A stretch of 64,000 nucleotides of DNA from Spongilla lacustris (lineage: Eukaryota; Porifera; Demospongiae; Spongillida; Spongillidae): positions 7,895,403 to 7,959,402 of the forward strand of contig OX442427.1 of NCBI GenBank assembly GCA_949361645.1, read 5' to 3'. Positions 47,130 to 57,483 of the stretch are shown in pieces (the stretch's first letter is position 1; each line of letters opens with the position of its first letter). Position numbers and translations under genes: made by a program. Below the pieces are notes generated by a model. That model saw only the letters and a list, made by a program, of their open reading frames with translations, searched no databases and had not been told where the DNA came from.

Positions 47130-48738
47130 ATAATAAATATTGAATAATTATACTTTATTATACAATCATGCCGGTTGGCTTTCAGTTACAAGGGTCAAAT
47201 TCAGTTAGTCTGGTGCTACTGAGTTGTCCAGTAAGTCAGTTCCCCAGCATTCATAAGACTAAACCACCAGGCCCAACCTAACTCTCTGCAGACAAACCAA
47301 GTCTTGAAGTCTAAAGCATGAACTGATAAGCAGTGGCCGGGGTGGCAGTGGCTGGGGTGGCAGTGGCACAGATACGTGGCTGAATGAATGTGATGGAGAC
47401 TGAGCCAGGCCACTATGAGAGAGGTTAAAACTAGCCTGTTTGCAAGCTGAGATTAACTCACCCCAACCGGGAGGCGGGGAGCTTACAGCTTTATTCCTGT
47501 ATCCGCCCCTGCGTTTTATTATAATTATACGCATATGTCTACGACTAGACTACGTGTATAGCTCATTAAAAAAAAAAACCCGTAAGTTCGTAAGTATTAA
47601 AAGTATTTTTTTCACCGCTGCGATGGAAATCAGTGGTCCTCGTAGCCATCATTATCAGACGTATTCGGATATATGTAGAGCTTATGCACTGAACTAATTA
47701 GTGCGCTTGGCCCATAGATGAAATTGGTATCTCCCATATGCATTTTTTAAGTGGCAAAGCGTTGCTGAATATTGCACGGTGTCTGTGTTCCAGTATTGTG
47801 TGGGCGTATTAAGAACGTGCTTACTTAGCGGGCTTGTCCAAACTATTTTTGGAATAATAGCGTCATTGTGACGTCACAGTTTTACCCCCCCCCCCCCCGC
47901 CTCCAGTAAGTTTTTGTTCTACTCAATCAGAATGTGAGAGTCATTGGAGATCGCTATTCTCCAAAAAGGGTAGTCTGAATAGGCATGCTGCCACAGTTGC
48001 CTGTGGAATCTGCGCTGCCGCTAGCTTTTATACAGCTCTGGCTGTACATGTACATTTATAAAAACCTAATTTGCGGACAATATAAGCGTCATAGCCTTAA
48101 CCCCTCCCTCAAACGTCACATTGACGCTATTTTCCAAAAATAGTTTCGACCAGCCCCCTTAATCTAATTTGCCACTCCAAATGGTGATGTAACTATCTTC
48201 TATGGTATCATGCAGTGTGCCAGTGCGCCTGCGTAACCGAAGTGGTGCTTTAGTTTTAAATGTGAAAATTGGTTTTGAAATATGATATCTAAACACGAGT
48301 GGTTATATGAATTAGTTTCAAAATCTTATCGCTTCAGCAACGGTACGGTTTAAAATTTTTATTCTGTAATACAAGACAATAACATACTATACCCAAGTGA
48401 ACCTGCTAGATTATAGATCAGCACAGCCTAGCCGGCTGTTTCATGCCAGAAAGACCCTAGCATTAGAGAAAAGCTCACCTTGCCAATGGACAGATCTGTC
48501 AAGCCTTGCAAGATCATGTTAGTGTAGCCATTCTGGAGACCCGATGATCGGTCGCCAAAGGTTCAAATGAATTACAGAATAGTATACATTCCATCATTAC
48601 CACACTTATAATTTCTATACATGTACCAGTGATTCCTCACTGGATGATATCATTATTAATTTCTGTATGACCAAAGACAACTATTGGTTGAGCCTACACA
48701 CACTAAGTTGTTTACAAGAAGACATAATTATGTCTTCT
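47130..48738. other. Spacer between convergent laccases
   Basis: An AATAAATATT signal lies directly after the laccase 1 stop. Two copies of GGGGTGGCAGTGGC occur near 47339-47365, and a poly-C tract at 47885-47899. A MITE-like element is listed separately. No gene is evident. Confidence 0.55.
47830..48159. mobile_element. MITE-like element with about 43-bp inverted repeats
   Basis: The left end, GGGCTTGTCCAAACTATTTT then TGGAATAATAGCGTCATTGTGACG, pairs with the right end near 48114-48159 (its complement reads GGGCTGGTCGAAACTATTTT then TGGAAAATAGCGTCAATGTGACG). Four to five mismatches. No open frame inside. Confidence 0.7.
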
Positions 48739-51434
48739 TCACTTTGGGACCAGACAGACCACCAAGTAGTAGTCCCCACTGTCTCTTGACCTGCACACAG
48801 GCTTCTTTGACACTGCTGCTGACTTAACTTGATTTATCGAAGGTGCATCAGTCATCATCTCTTGGTCGAGTGCCGATTGGTCAGGACCACCAAATGCCTC
48901 TTGTTCAGCCACCACTTTGTCTGATTCAACAGAAACAGCTTGGTCGAGTGCCGATTGGTCAGGACCACCAAATACCTCTTGTTCAGCCACCACTTTGTCT
49001 GATTCAACAGAAACAGCTTGGTCGAGTGCCGATTGGTCAGGACCACCAAATGTTTCTTGTTCAGCCACCACTTTGTCTGATTCAACAGAAACAGCTTGGT
49101 CGAGTGCCGATTGGTCAGGACCACCAAATGTTTCTTGTTCAGCCACTACTTTGTCTGATTCAACAGAAACAGCTTGGTCGAGTGCCGATTGGTCAGGACC
49201 ACCAAATGTTTCTTGTTCAGCCACTACTTTGTCTGATTCAACAGAAACAGCTTGGTCAAGTGCCGATTGGTCAGGACCACCAAATGTTTCTTGTTCAGCC
49301 ACTACTTTGTCTGATTCAACAGAAACAGCTTGGTCGAGTGCCGATTGGTCAGGACCACCAAATGCCTCTTGTTCAGACACCACTTTGTCTGATTCAACAG
49401 AAACAGCTTGGTCGAGTACAGATTGGCCACCAAACACTTCTTGGACGGTGACAGCAGGGCTTCCACACTGCAGCTGTGCCAGAGAAGCTGGAGGTGGAGG
49501 CTGCCTTGAGTTCAGCTCATTGAAGACCACAGCCATCCCTCCCTCCAGGTCTGCCTCAATGTGGCAGTGCATAATGTACCACCCAGGATTGTTGGCAAGG
49601 AAGCGAATTATGACATATCCACCAGCTGGCACGATAACTGTATCTTTTCGTACAGTCTTGGTGGAAATGGTCACGGGGGGCGCCCCGGAGGACCACTGGG
49701 GGGCAGAGCAGACTGCAGTGTTGCCACACGTGATGTCGCTGTTAGCTCTGGTGAGTCTTTCCCCTGAATACTGGCCATAATAGATACCCACCACTTGGAA
49801 GGAGTGACCATGAAGATGTATAGGGTGCTCCATGCCTCGGACATCCAGAGCACTAAGTACCAGCTGAACAGTTTGGTAGGCATTGTTCAGATCATACACA
49901 TAGGTGCAGACACACTCGCCTGCACGAGAGCAATTCGTGGCTCCAAGGGCACACCTTCTCAGCAGAGTGTTTGGCTGTGTCTGAAGAGACCCGCTGGGAA
50001 AGACAAAGTTCCTCCCATTCACAGCAGGTCTCCTGCCCGACCCACCATTTGCGGCAAAATTAAAGAAGATTTCATCGGCAACAGGTTTCGTTGGAAGATC
50101 CCCGAGAGGTGTGTCCAACAGCAACCTAAGTTGTGTGACAGGTATGCAGTCTATGTTCCTGCTGCTGTTATACGCCCTGAAGGGGCAGTTTAATGCAATG
50201 CAGCGATTCTGCTCCATACAAGTTCTAGGTGGAGCATTCACAATCGTTGTGTACTCGGTAGAAGGAGGCGCACCCATCCCATACCGGAGGATACCCTGTG
50301 CATTAAAGTAGCGGGGGTTAGTGCCGGCTGACATTGGCTCTGCCAAGATGAGGTAGTCCTGCTGTGCAGCAGCCTGCAGTGGAGAGACGGGCTGCAACAG
50401 GAAGTCATACCGCTCCCCCGTGTGAACGAATATGTAGTCCACTGCACTCAGTGGCTCTGTGAGGAAGCCATCAGTGCCTACAACTGTAAGCTTGTGACCC
50501 TCAATGGAGAACCTGTACAGTGGCCCACTCTGTGCACCAATCAGACGGAAGCGATAGTACAGGGCTCCGCCCATTGAAACGCTTTGCTGCACATTGATGG
50601 TCGTCAGCCTTGCATAATTCCAAGGTTGGCCTCTGTATAAGCCACGCCCATTAATGAGCCCTGAACCCTGGAAGTCGCTTAGGAGAAGTGTGTGGACTTC
50701 TGGGATGTCTGTGATGCTTGTATTAGGTGTACCAAGAGCAGCTGCTAGTGCCGACCAAACTGAGGGCAGCTCCCTCACAATCAGGCCTCCATATTCCCCC
50801 CGCACCCTCTGCTGAACGACGTGGGAGTGGTACCAGAACGTGCCCGCTGGGACGGCCTTGAAGATGTAGCGGTACGTGCTGCCGGGAGTGATCGGACACT
50901 GGCTGACCCCGGGTACCCCGTCCATCCATGGTGTACCGTTCTGCGGCAGGCCGTGCCAATGGATGGTGGTAACTTCCGACGTCATCTTGTTCACCACATC
51001 GACGACTAACGTCTGACCGACGGTAGCGATAAGTGTGGGACCCGGAATAAGACCGTTCACCGTCACCAAAGCGTAAGGGTAGTAATTCCGGTTCAAGTTC
51101 AGCGTTATTGGCTCTGTGCAACCCAAAGCCATGAACCCCTCGTTAGCAGTGGAACAGTTGCTCTCGAGTCCGAAGGTGCGTACGAGATTTCCCTTAGAGT
51201 CAAATTGGAACTGAGCTGGATTCTTACTGTCCTGTACGCGAACCAGTCTTTGCGTTCCGTCAGGTAGGACAAGTTGGTAGCTCGTGAAGGCCACGGCGTT
51301 CTCGATGTCAAGCTGGAAGTAACACGTCTGGTAAGAAGGCGGGCATTCGCACACGCGCTGCATGTACTGACATTGGACGACCTCCTGGGCGATAGCGAGC
51401 TGGAGCACAGCTCCGAACACGACTAAGCGAAGCA
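48739..51434 (-). CDS. Laccase-like multicopper oxidase 2 with repeat tail
   Basis: About 898 residues, paralogous to laccase 1. The frame stays open to 51528, but CGCACCCACAG just before TGCTTCGC looks like an acceptor. If the upstream exon ends in A, the start codon is split A|TG and the protein begins with the signal peptide LRLVVFGAVLQLAIAQ. Cys motif VCECPPSYQTCYF. Copper motifs: IHWHG, WYHSH, HPIHLHGHSF and MHCHIEADLEGGM. As in laccase 1, the type-1 His position is Asp (codon 49549-49551); all T2/T3 ligands are present. After the cupredoxin domains comes a seven-copy, 26-residue acidic repeat, then a basic linker and the tail DYYLVVCLVPK, matching laccase 1. Probably secreted. Convergent with laccase 1 and downstream of SPT2 on the same strand. 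Confidence 0.88.
48873..49430 (-). repeat. 78-bp coding repeat in laccase 2, seven copies
   Basis: The unit encodes EQETFGGPDQSALDQ followed by AVSVESDKVVA. Variation is limited to a few residues (T/A/V after EQE, S/A before EQE, QSV in the first copy). It has no cysteines and is strongly acidic. Laccase 1 lacks it, so the array was inserted or expanded between the oxidase domains and the shared C-terminal tail. Confidence 0.92.
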
Positions 51435-51847
51435 CTGTGGGTGCGAGGGCACATATGTAGTTATGATCTGAGCAGATAAAATGGCACATGCTATGAACAC
51501 CCCAGCTCTTACTTTTATTCTGCGACAAAACCCAATCCAGCTAGTTACTGTAGTTTTGCATTGAATTGCAGGTATTTTATAAGAAAACTTCCAAACTATC
51601 CCTCCCCCGTCCTGCTGTGTATACAACGTAAGTACCAAAGTGCAGTACTGTAAAAACTATGGCTCAGAGACTTCGACGTTAGCACAGCACATACCACTGC
51701 ACGTAGTGACGTAACCGGTACATGGGCACTCCAGCCCTTTCCCTTCCTAGCCCTCTCTACAGCTCCACGATGACACCTGCCCATCACTCTTTGCGCGCGT
51801 CTCATAAATATTAAAAAGCGGTTAATCAGCTGTCACGTGTGCCCATA

Positions 51848-54800
51848 TTATGTGAACTGCAACTTTGATTGAACCAGTTCCTGCTGCGGCAACCCGCCCT
51901 CCCTCCTCTGTTTCTTTCTGGCCAACTCCATTCTCTCGCGCTTGATATCTTCTTCATCTTCAAGGCGACCAATCCGTGCACTGGAAGGAATAATAGACTC
52001 AGCTAACAGCAGACTAGCCGCAACCCAAACGTGCCACACCCTCTCCCACCACAAAACCTCCAACTACTGTCCACACACAAAACAAACTGATTCCAACATT
52101 GCCGTGACCCACCTCCTGGATTCTTCAAACTGCTGCTGAGCATAGCTGGACTCCATAGCAACATCGTCATGTCTTTCCCCTACAAACCTGAGACCAGCCA
52201 ATGATTAATACCAATCAATATGCAAGCACACTTATACACAATGCTACAAGCCACCCATTTTACACACAGGTGTACATTTGTAACTGTGTGTCACCCATTA
52301 TTCATTGTTTGTGTGTGTATGTGTATTCAGTTGGGGGGGGGGGGGGGGGGGGGGGTACATAGTGATACAGTTATTGCATCATTAAGGGCACACTGCAATA
52401 TTGGTCCCCCCCCAAATTACATAACAGCTTCTGCCACCTCTGATATTCAACTGCTCACCTACATGAACATTTTAATAAAATGACATACTACAACAATCAA
52501 ACAATGGCTAATATATATCAGTAATGGTTCTATCAAATGAACACAAATGCACCCTCAACATGTACACTCACATCATCATATGATGCCACCATGTGTACAC
52601 TCACATAATGATAATATGATGCCACAACATGTACACTCACATCATCATATGATGCCACAACATGTACACTCACATCATCATATGATGCCACAACATGTAC
52701 ACTCACATCATCATATGATGCCACAACATGTACACTCACATCATCATATGATGCCACAACATGTACACTCACATAATGATAATATGATGCCAATGAGAAT
52801 ATGATGCCAATGAGAATATGATGCCACAACTGCCAAAGTCACTGATACAACAATAGTTAATATATACAGCCTACATCGCGAGACTCGTAGCACCTAAAGA
52901 GAACACTCATAGCACCTAAAGGGAACACTCATAGCACCTAAAGAGAACACTCATAGCACCTAAAGAGAACACTCTAGCACGTAAAGAGAACACTCTAGCA
53001 CCTAAAGAGAACACTCGTAGCACCTAAAGAGAACACTCATAGCACCTAAAGAGAACACTCATAGCACCTAAAGAGAACACTCATAGCACCTAAAGAGAAC
53101 ACTCATAGCACCTAAAGAGAACACTCATAGCACCTAAAGAGAACACTCGTAGCACCTAAAGAGAACACTCAAGAGAACACTCATAGCACCTAAAGAGAAC
53201 ACTCGTAGCACCTAAAGAGGACACTCATAGCACCCAAAAGAGAACACTCATAGCACCTAAAGAGAACACTCATAGCACCTAAAGAGAACACTCATAGCAC
53301 CTAAAGAGAACACTCATAGCACCTAAAGAGAACACTCGTAGCACCTAAAGAGAACACTCTAGCACCTAAAGAGAACACTCGTAGCACCTAAAGAGAACAC
53401 TCGTAGCACCTAAAGAGAACACTCGTAGCACCTAGAGGACACTCATAGCACCCAAAAGAGAACACTCATAGCACCTAAAGAGAACACTCATAGCACCTAA
53501 AGAGAACACTCATAGCACCTAAAGAGAACACTCATAGCACCTAAAGAGAACACTCATAGCACCTAAAGAGAACACTCGTAGCACCTAAAGAGAACACTCG
53601 TAGCACCTAAAGAGAACACTCATAGCACCTAAAGAGAACACTCATAGCACCTAAAGAGGACACTCATAGCACCCAAAAGAGAACACTCATAGCACCTAAA
53701 GAGAACACTTATAGCACCTAAAGAGAACACTCATAGCACCTAAAGAGAACACTCATAGCACCTAAAGAGAACACTCATAGCACCTAAAGAGAACACTCAT
53801 AGCACCTAAAGAGAACACTCATAGCACCTAAAGAGAACACTCATAGCACCTAAAGAGAACACTCATAGCACCTAAAGAGAACACTCGTAGCACCTAAAGA
53901 GAACACTCAAGAGAACACTCATAGCACCTAAATAGAACACTCATAGCACCTAAAGAGAATAATGCCTTTTGAACATTATATTCAATCATGATACTGGACA
54001 CATGGGCAGTAATTCTAACTACCTTTGTGGTAAAGCTACAATGAAAAGAAGGGTCCAGGGTGAAGTACCTGCAAGCACGAGGGCACCAAGATATAATGGT
54101 AACCAGTGCAGTACAGTAATAGTAAGTGATGTTCACTATCAAATCAGATGACAATGCATTATCAATGGCTAAACAGCTGATGGCTGCAATGGGCCAGTGT
54201 TTATGGACAGTGTTAATGGACTGATGGCTGCAATGGGCCAGTGATGGCTGCAATGGGCCAGTGTTAATGGACTGATGACTGCAATGGGCCAGTGTTAATG
54301 GACTGATGGCTGCAATGGGCCAGTGTTAATGGACTGATGGCTGCAATGGGCCAGTGTTAATGGACTGATGGCTGCAATGGGCCAGTGTTAATGGACTGAT
54401 GACTGCAATGGGCCAGTGTTAATGGACTGATGGCTGCAATGGGCCAGTGTTAATGGACTGATGGCTGCAATGGGCCAGTGTTAATGGGCTGATGGCTGCA
54501 ATGGGCCAGTGTTAATGGACTGATGGCTGCAATGGGCCACTTTCAGCGTGCATAGTTACATGTACATGTACTGCCTACAAACGGCAGTGCTCTACACATT
54601 TAGCCATTGATCCGCAAAGGATTACTGCTAGCTAACGTTTAATCTCTATTCATCCTTATGTAAGGAGCATGGTCCCTTGCATAAGGACAATGTTGAAGTA
54701 TAAAAACAATAGCAACAGCTTGGTAGCTAGAATTTTCATTGATCGAAAGTAGAATTAGTCACATGGCTAAATTAATTTTATTACAGCCATATCCTTATAG

Positions 54801-55951
54801 GAAAATCAAAGGCATCAAGTTGGAATCAGTAACATTTGAATGGCGAAGCAGCACCATAGAATTGCATATTTCTTGTACTACAAGTGGACCGCAGCAATGC
54901 CAATGGACAAACTGCTTACTGAGGTCAGAGATGGCTACAGAATCAATTAAATCATACCCAGAAGTAGCAGGATGGGTACGAACCAGGCTATCTTTTGCCA
55001 TTTTGAGGGCCACAAATTTATGCTTACGGGGTCCTCGAACCAAATGGAGGTGGTGCAGCTATGGATGATGGGGCTGGTCTGCCGGAACTTGTTTATTAAG
55101 TGGCACATATGTGTATTATTATTTTATACTATTTCTTGTATGTCATTATTATGTGTATTTTTGTTGTAAATGTTTTAATTATTGTATAAGATTTTTAGAG
55201 TGTTAAACCATAAGTGTTATTTCTAGTTTGAGATAGTCACAATACAGAATCAATTAAATTGTTTTAATGAAAGAAATTCTTTCAAAACATTATGAAACTT
55301 CAATTGCATATACACACCCCTGATTTCTAATGCATAAGAACTAAAGTAATGCTCAAATCATCCAAAAAATATCAACTTAATAGTAGTACTTTGTTGTTCA
55401 TGATTATGTCAATATGCTATATCAAGTCATCATTAAAAAAAAACACCACTTCCACCATTAAAATAGGGGAACAAGTTGTTAAACTAACTGGTCTTGATAT
55501 AATTTATATCATCACAGTTGAAAGAGAAGTGATCTAGCTACTATCATAAAATGAAATAAGCTGCTCTTAGTTACTCCCCTTCAACGATATATAGTTCAAA
55601 AACGTGCGTCCTTAACCGCACTTAAATAAGGAACAGCTGGAGATTAAACGCTAAATAGCCATTGATCCGTACAGGATTGCTGCTTAACACATCGGCATTG
55701 CCTGAACATGCCTAATGCACTCAGGATGTATATGTATATACTAAGAAACTTTAGGTTTAGGGACATAGCTGTTGATGCACATGAAGACCCTGACACACCC
55801 AACCCAAACCACAAACCAACCACACCCAACCCACATACCAACCACACCAACACACCAACCACACACCCAACCACACCCAACCACACACCCAACCAAGCCC
55901 AACCATCATACATGTATAAGCCAACCATACACTCATACAACCCAACCACAT

Positions 55952-55996
<45 letters not shown>

Positions 55997-57278
55997 CTCC
56001 TTACTTTCTCTTGTCATATCCAAATATTTCTCTAATGGCCGAAGAGTAGTCGCAAGCTTCGCTGTCATCAATGAAGTCATCCTCACCTTCCTCCACAAAG
56101 TCAGACATGTCCTCCTCCTCCTCCTCCTCCTCCTCTCCCATGTCCTGGCTCCCACCATGAAGCTTCCTCCTCTCAAGCATATCGGCAACCTCACCAGCCC
56201 AGCTGCTGGAGTGCTTGGGCTTGGCAGGAGTCGCAAATTTTGGTCTTCCATTTTGACTCAGCTTGGAGAACGATGTGCCATAGAAGTCAATGGCCTGCAC
56301 AGAGTTCAGATATGGATTCTTCTGTGATGGTGGCACAACTGGTGCACTCTTTGGAGGTTCTCTCTGGGGTATGGTATGGTGTGCCTTGATGACAGCACGA
56401 GGTGGAATGGAGGGTTTGGGACCATTGCTTCTGTCCCCAGTTGGTTTGGGACTGTGGCTAGACCCCCTGTCATGGCCTGCTGTGCCATTGGTTGACAGCT
56501 TCATGGATGTTGCAGGAGACTTGCTTTTCCCCCGGTGTTGTGTTGAATCTATTGCACCAACACTTAGGGATTTTCTCTTCTGCCCACTCACCACTTCTTT
56601 AGGGGCGGGGACAGAGGACTGCCTTGGGGCCTTCCTTAAGTCCTCCTTGGGTAGGTCCTTCGGAGGCTCTGTGGTTTTCTTTTGTGCTATACTTAAGAGC
56701 TCTTGGAAACTCAAAGGTGCTGCCTGAGACTTAGTAGAGGTTGAACGTGATGGAACAGCTGCCACGTGAGCAGCTGGTAAGCTTTTCCTGGTATGAGTCA
56801 GAGATGATGGTTGAGATTTTGGTGGTCGCTCGTTAGGTCTGGGTGCTTTTGAAGATTTAGATTTCGGTGGGTTTGAAGAATGTGTAGCCGATTGCGAGGA
56901 AGAGGGTTTTGGTGACTTCAATGAACGCGCAACTGGTTGTGAATGGGCGTCCTTTGCTAGGGCAGTGTTCTGTTCTCGTGACAATTCTGCCTTAGAACTT
57001 GTCTGTGAACGGATGGCAGTAGGCGCCTTAGAAACTGAAGGTTTCTGTAGCTGTTTCTGAACAGCAGCCATCCTGGATTCCTTACGTTTCTCGGCTGCTT
57101 TCTTCTCATCGAGTTTAATTTTCACCATCTCCGCGACAACGTCTTCTTGTCGCTGTTTCTTGCGCTCAAGCTGCAGTAAGTGCATTACAACATGCGCCAT
57201 AACAATTAAAAAACTTGCCTGTTTTTCGGCCACCAACTGGTTGGCAGAAGCCTTTGCCATCAGCAGCTTGAAGTCCAT
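51848..57278 (-). CDS. SPTY2D1: SPT2 histone chaperone (SPTY2D1 homologue)
   Basis: Four exons: 57278-57219, 57170-56005, 52187-52113, 51980-51848. Total 1,434 nt, 477 residues, phases agreeing at every junction. It starts MDFKLLMAKASANQ, like the vertebrate MDF start. A basic K/R/E helix (LERKKQRQEDVVAEMVKIKL) and a long Ser/Pro/Lys-rich disordered middle follow. The conserved C-terminal SPT2 domain has DMSDFVEEGEDDFIDD and IREIFGYDKRK, then, across the 3.8 kb intron, MESSYAQQQFEESRSARIGR and EDEEDIKRERMELARKKQRR. In other eukaryotes this domain binds histone H3-H4 and acts during transcription elongation and nucleosome reassembly in the nucleus. The protein is shorter than the human one (about 685 residues), through a shorter middle. 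Intron 1 is a 48-nt GC-AG intron. Head-to-head with RINT1. Confidence 0.9.
52550..52795. repeat. 33-bp minisatellite in SPT2 intron
   Basis: About seven copies of a unit containing ACATGTACACTCACATCATC then ATATGATGCCACA; two copies have a ATAATGATA variant. Each unit includes the palindromes CATCATATGATG and ACATGT. Confidence 0.9.
52880..53965. repeat. 22-bp minisatellite in SPT2 intron, about 48 copies
   Basis: Tandem copies of CTCATAGCACCTAAAGAGAA (plus CA) with CTCGTAG, CTCTAG and CCCAAAAG variants. Blocks of variants recur in the same order (for example the AGGACACTCATAGCACCCAAA form three times), pointing to higher-order duplication. Confidence 0.92.
54170..54545. repeat. 31-bp minisatellite in SPT2 intron
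   Basis: About 11 copies of a unit GATGGCTGCAATGGGCCAGT then GTTAATGGACT. GATGACTG variants are interspersed. Confidence 0.9.
54595..55695. mobile_element. Possible degenerate mobile element in SPT2 intron
   Basis: The left part has GCCATTGATCCGCAAAGGATT and ACGTTTAATCTC. The right part has GAGATTAAACG (the inverse of the latter) and GCCATTGATCCGTACAGGATT. These paired blocks about 1 kb apart suggest element ends. The interior has a short frame (54739-55068) without recognisable motifs. Tentative. Confidence 0.35.
55790..55992. repeat. AACCACACCC-rich tract and (CA)n
   Basis: Irregular AACCACACCCAACC repeats followed by about 20 CA dinucleotides, ending just before the SPT2 exon 2 donor. 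Confidence 0.88.
57171..57218 (-). other. 48-nt GC-AG mini-intron in SPT2
   Basis: On the minus strand the exon ends GAAAAACAG, the intron runs GCAAGTTTTT...CTTACTGCAG, and coding resumes with CTTGAGCGC. The 48 nt are a multiple of three and stop-free, so retention would insert 16 hydrophobic residues (ASFLIVMAHVVMHLLQ) into a charged helix. The hydrophobic insert does not fit SPT2, which favours removal. Confidence 0.7.
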
Positions 57279-57483
57279 GGTGAACAACTTCAATTAATGC
57301 CACCCAGTCTGTTTTGACATACAGATATCAACATACAGGATTATAATTTCATGCTTATTTCTAGATAGAAGCTAATGTATTCACCGTTCTGTCATATGCA
57401 GAAAAACAAGAGCCCCGCTTATTGTGATGGGGGTCTTGGTCCCAGACCAACAAGCACTCGCTTAACCCTCTAGTTTCCTCGGT
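57279..57483. promoter_or_regulatory. Divergent promoter, SPT2 / RINT1
   Basis: Only 205 bases separate the two start codons. No TATA box or known motif is evident. A shared bidirectional promoter is inferred from the spacing of two housekeeping-type genes. Confidence 0.45.

Larger units (their letters stand above)
52188..56004 (-). other. 3.8-kb intron 3 of SPT2, filled with repeats
   Basis: Splits the SPT2 C-terminal domain right after IREIFGYDKR. Its donor is GTAAGG and its acceptor GGTCTCAG. It contains a poly-G tract (52335-52357), three minisatellite arrays, a possible mobile element and a CA repeat. The largest intron whose borders I could verify in the window. No nested gene was recognised. 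Confidence 0.8.

Noticed and set aside
48843..49780. Plus-strand repeat protein frames (DSTETAWSSADWSGPPN units)
   Set aside because: Antisense to laccase 2, whose domains and C-terminal tail fix the coding strand.
52880..53965. CRISPR-like or satellite centromeric array
   Set aside because: 22-bp units without spacers, only about 1.1 kb, inside a verified SPT2 intron: an ordinary minisatellite.
54739..55068. 109-codon frame in the SPT2 intron
   Set aside because: No recognisable domain and only weak signs of element ends nearby; kept only as part of a tentative mobile element.
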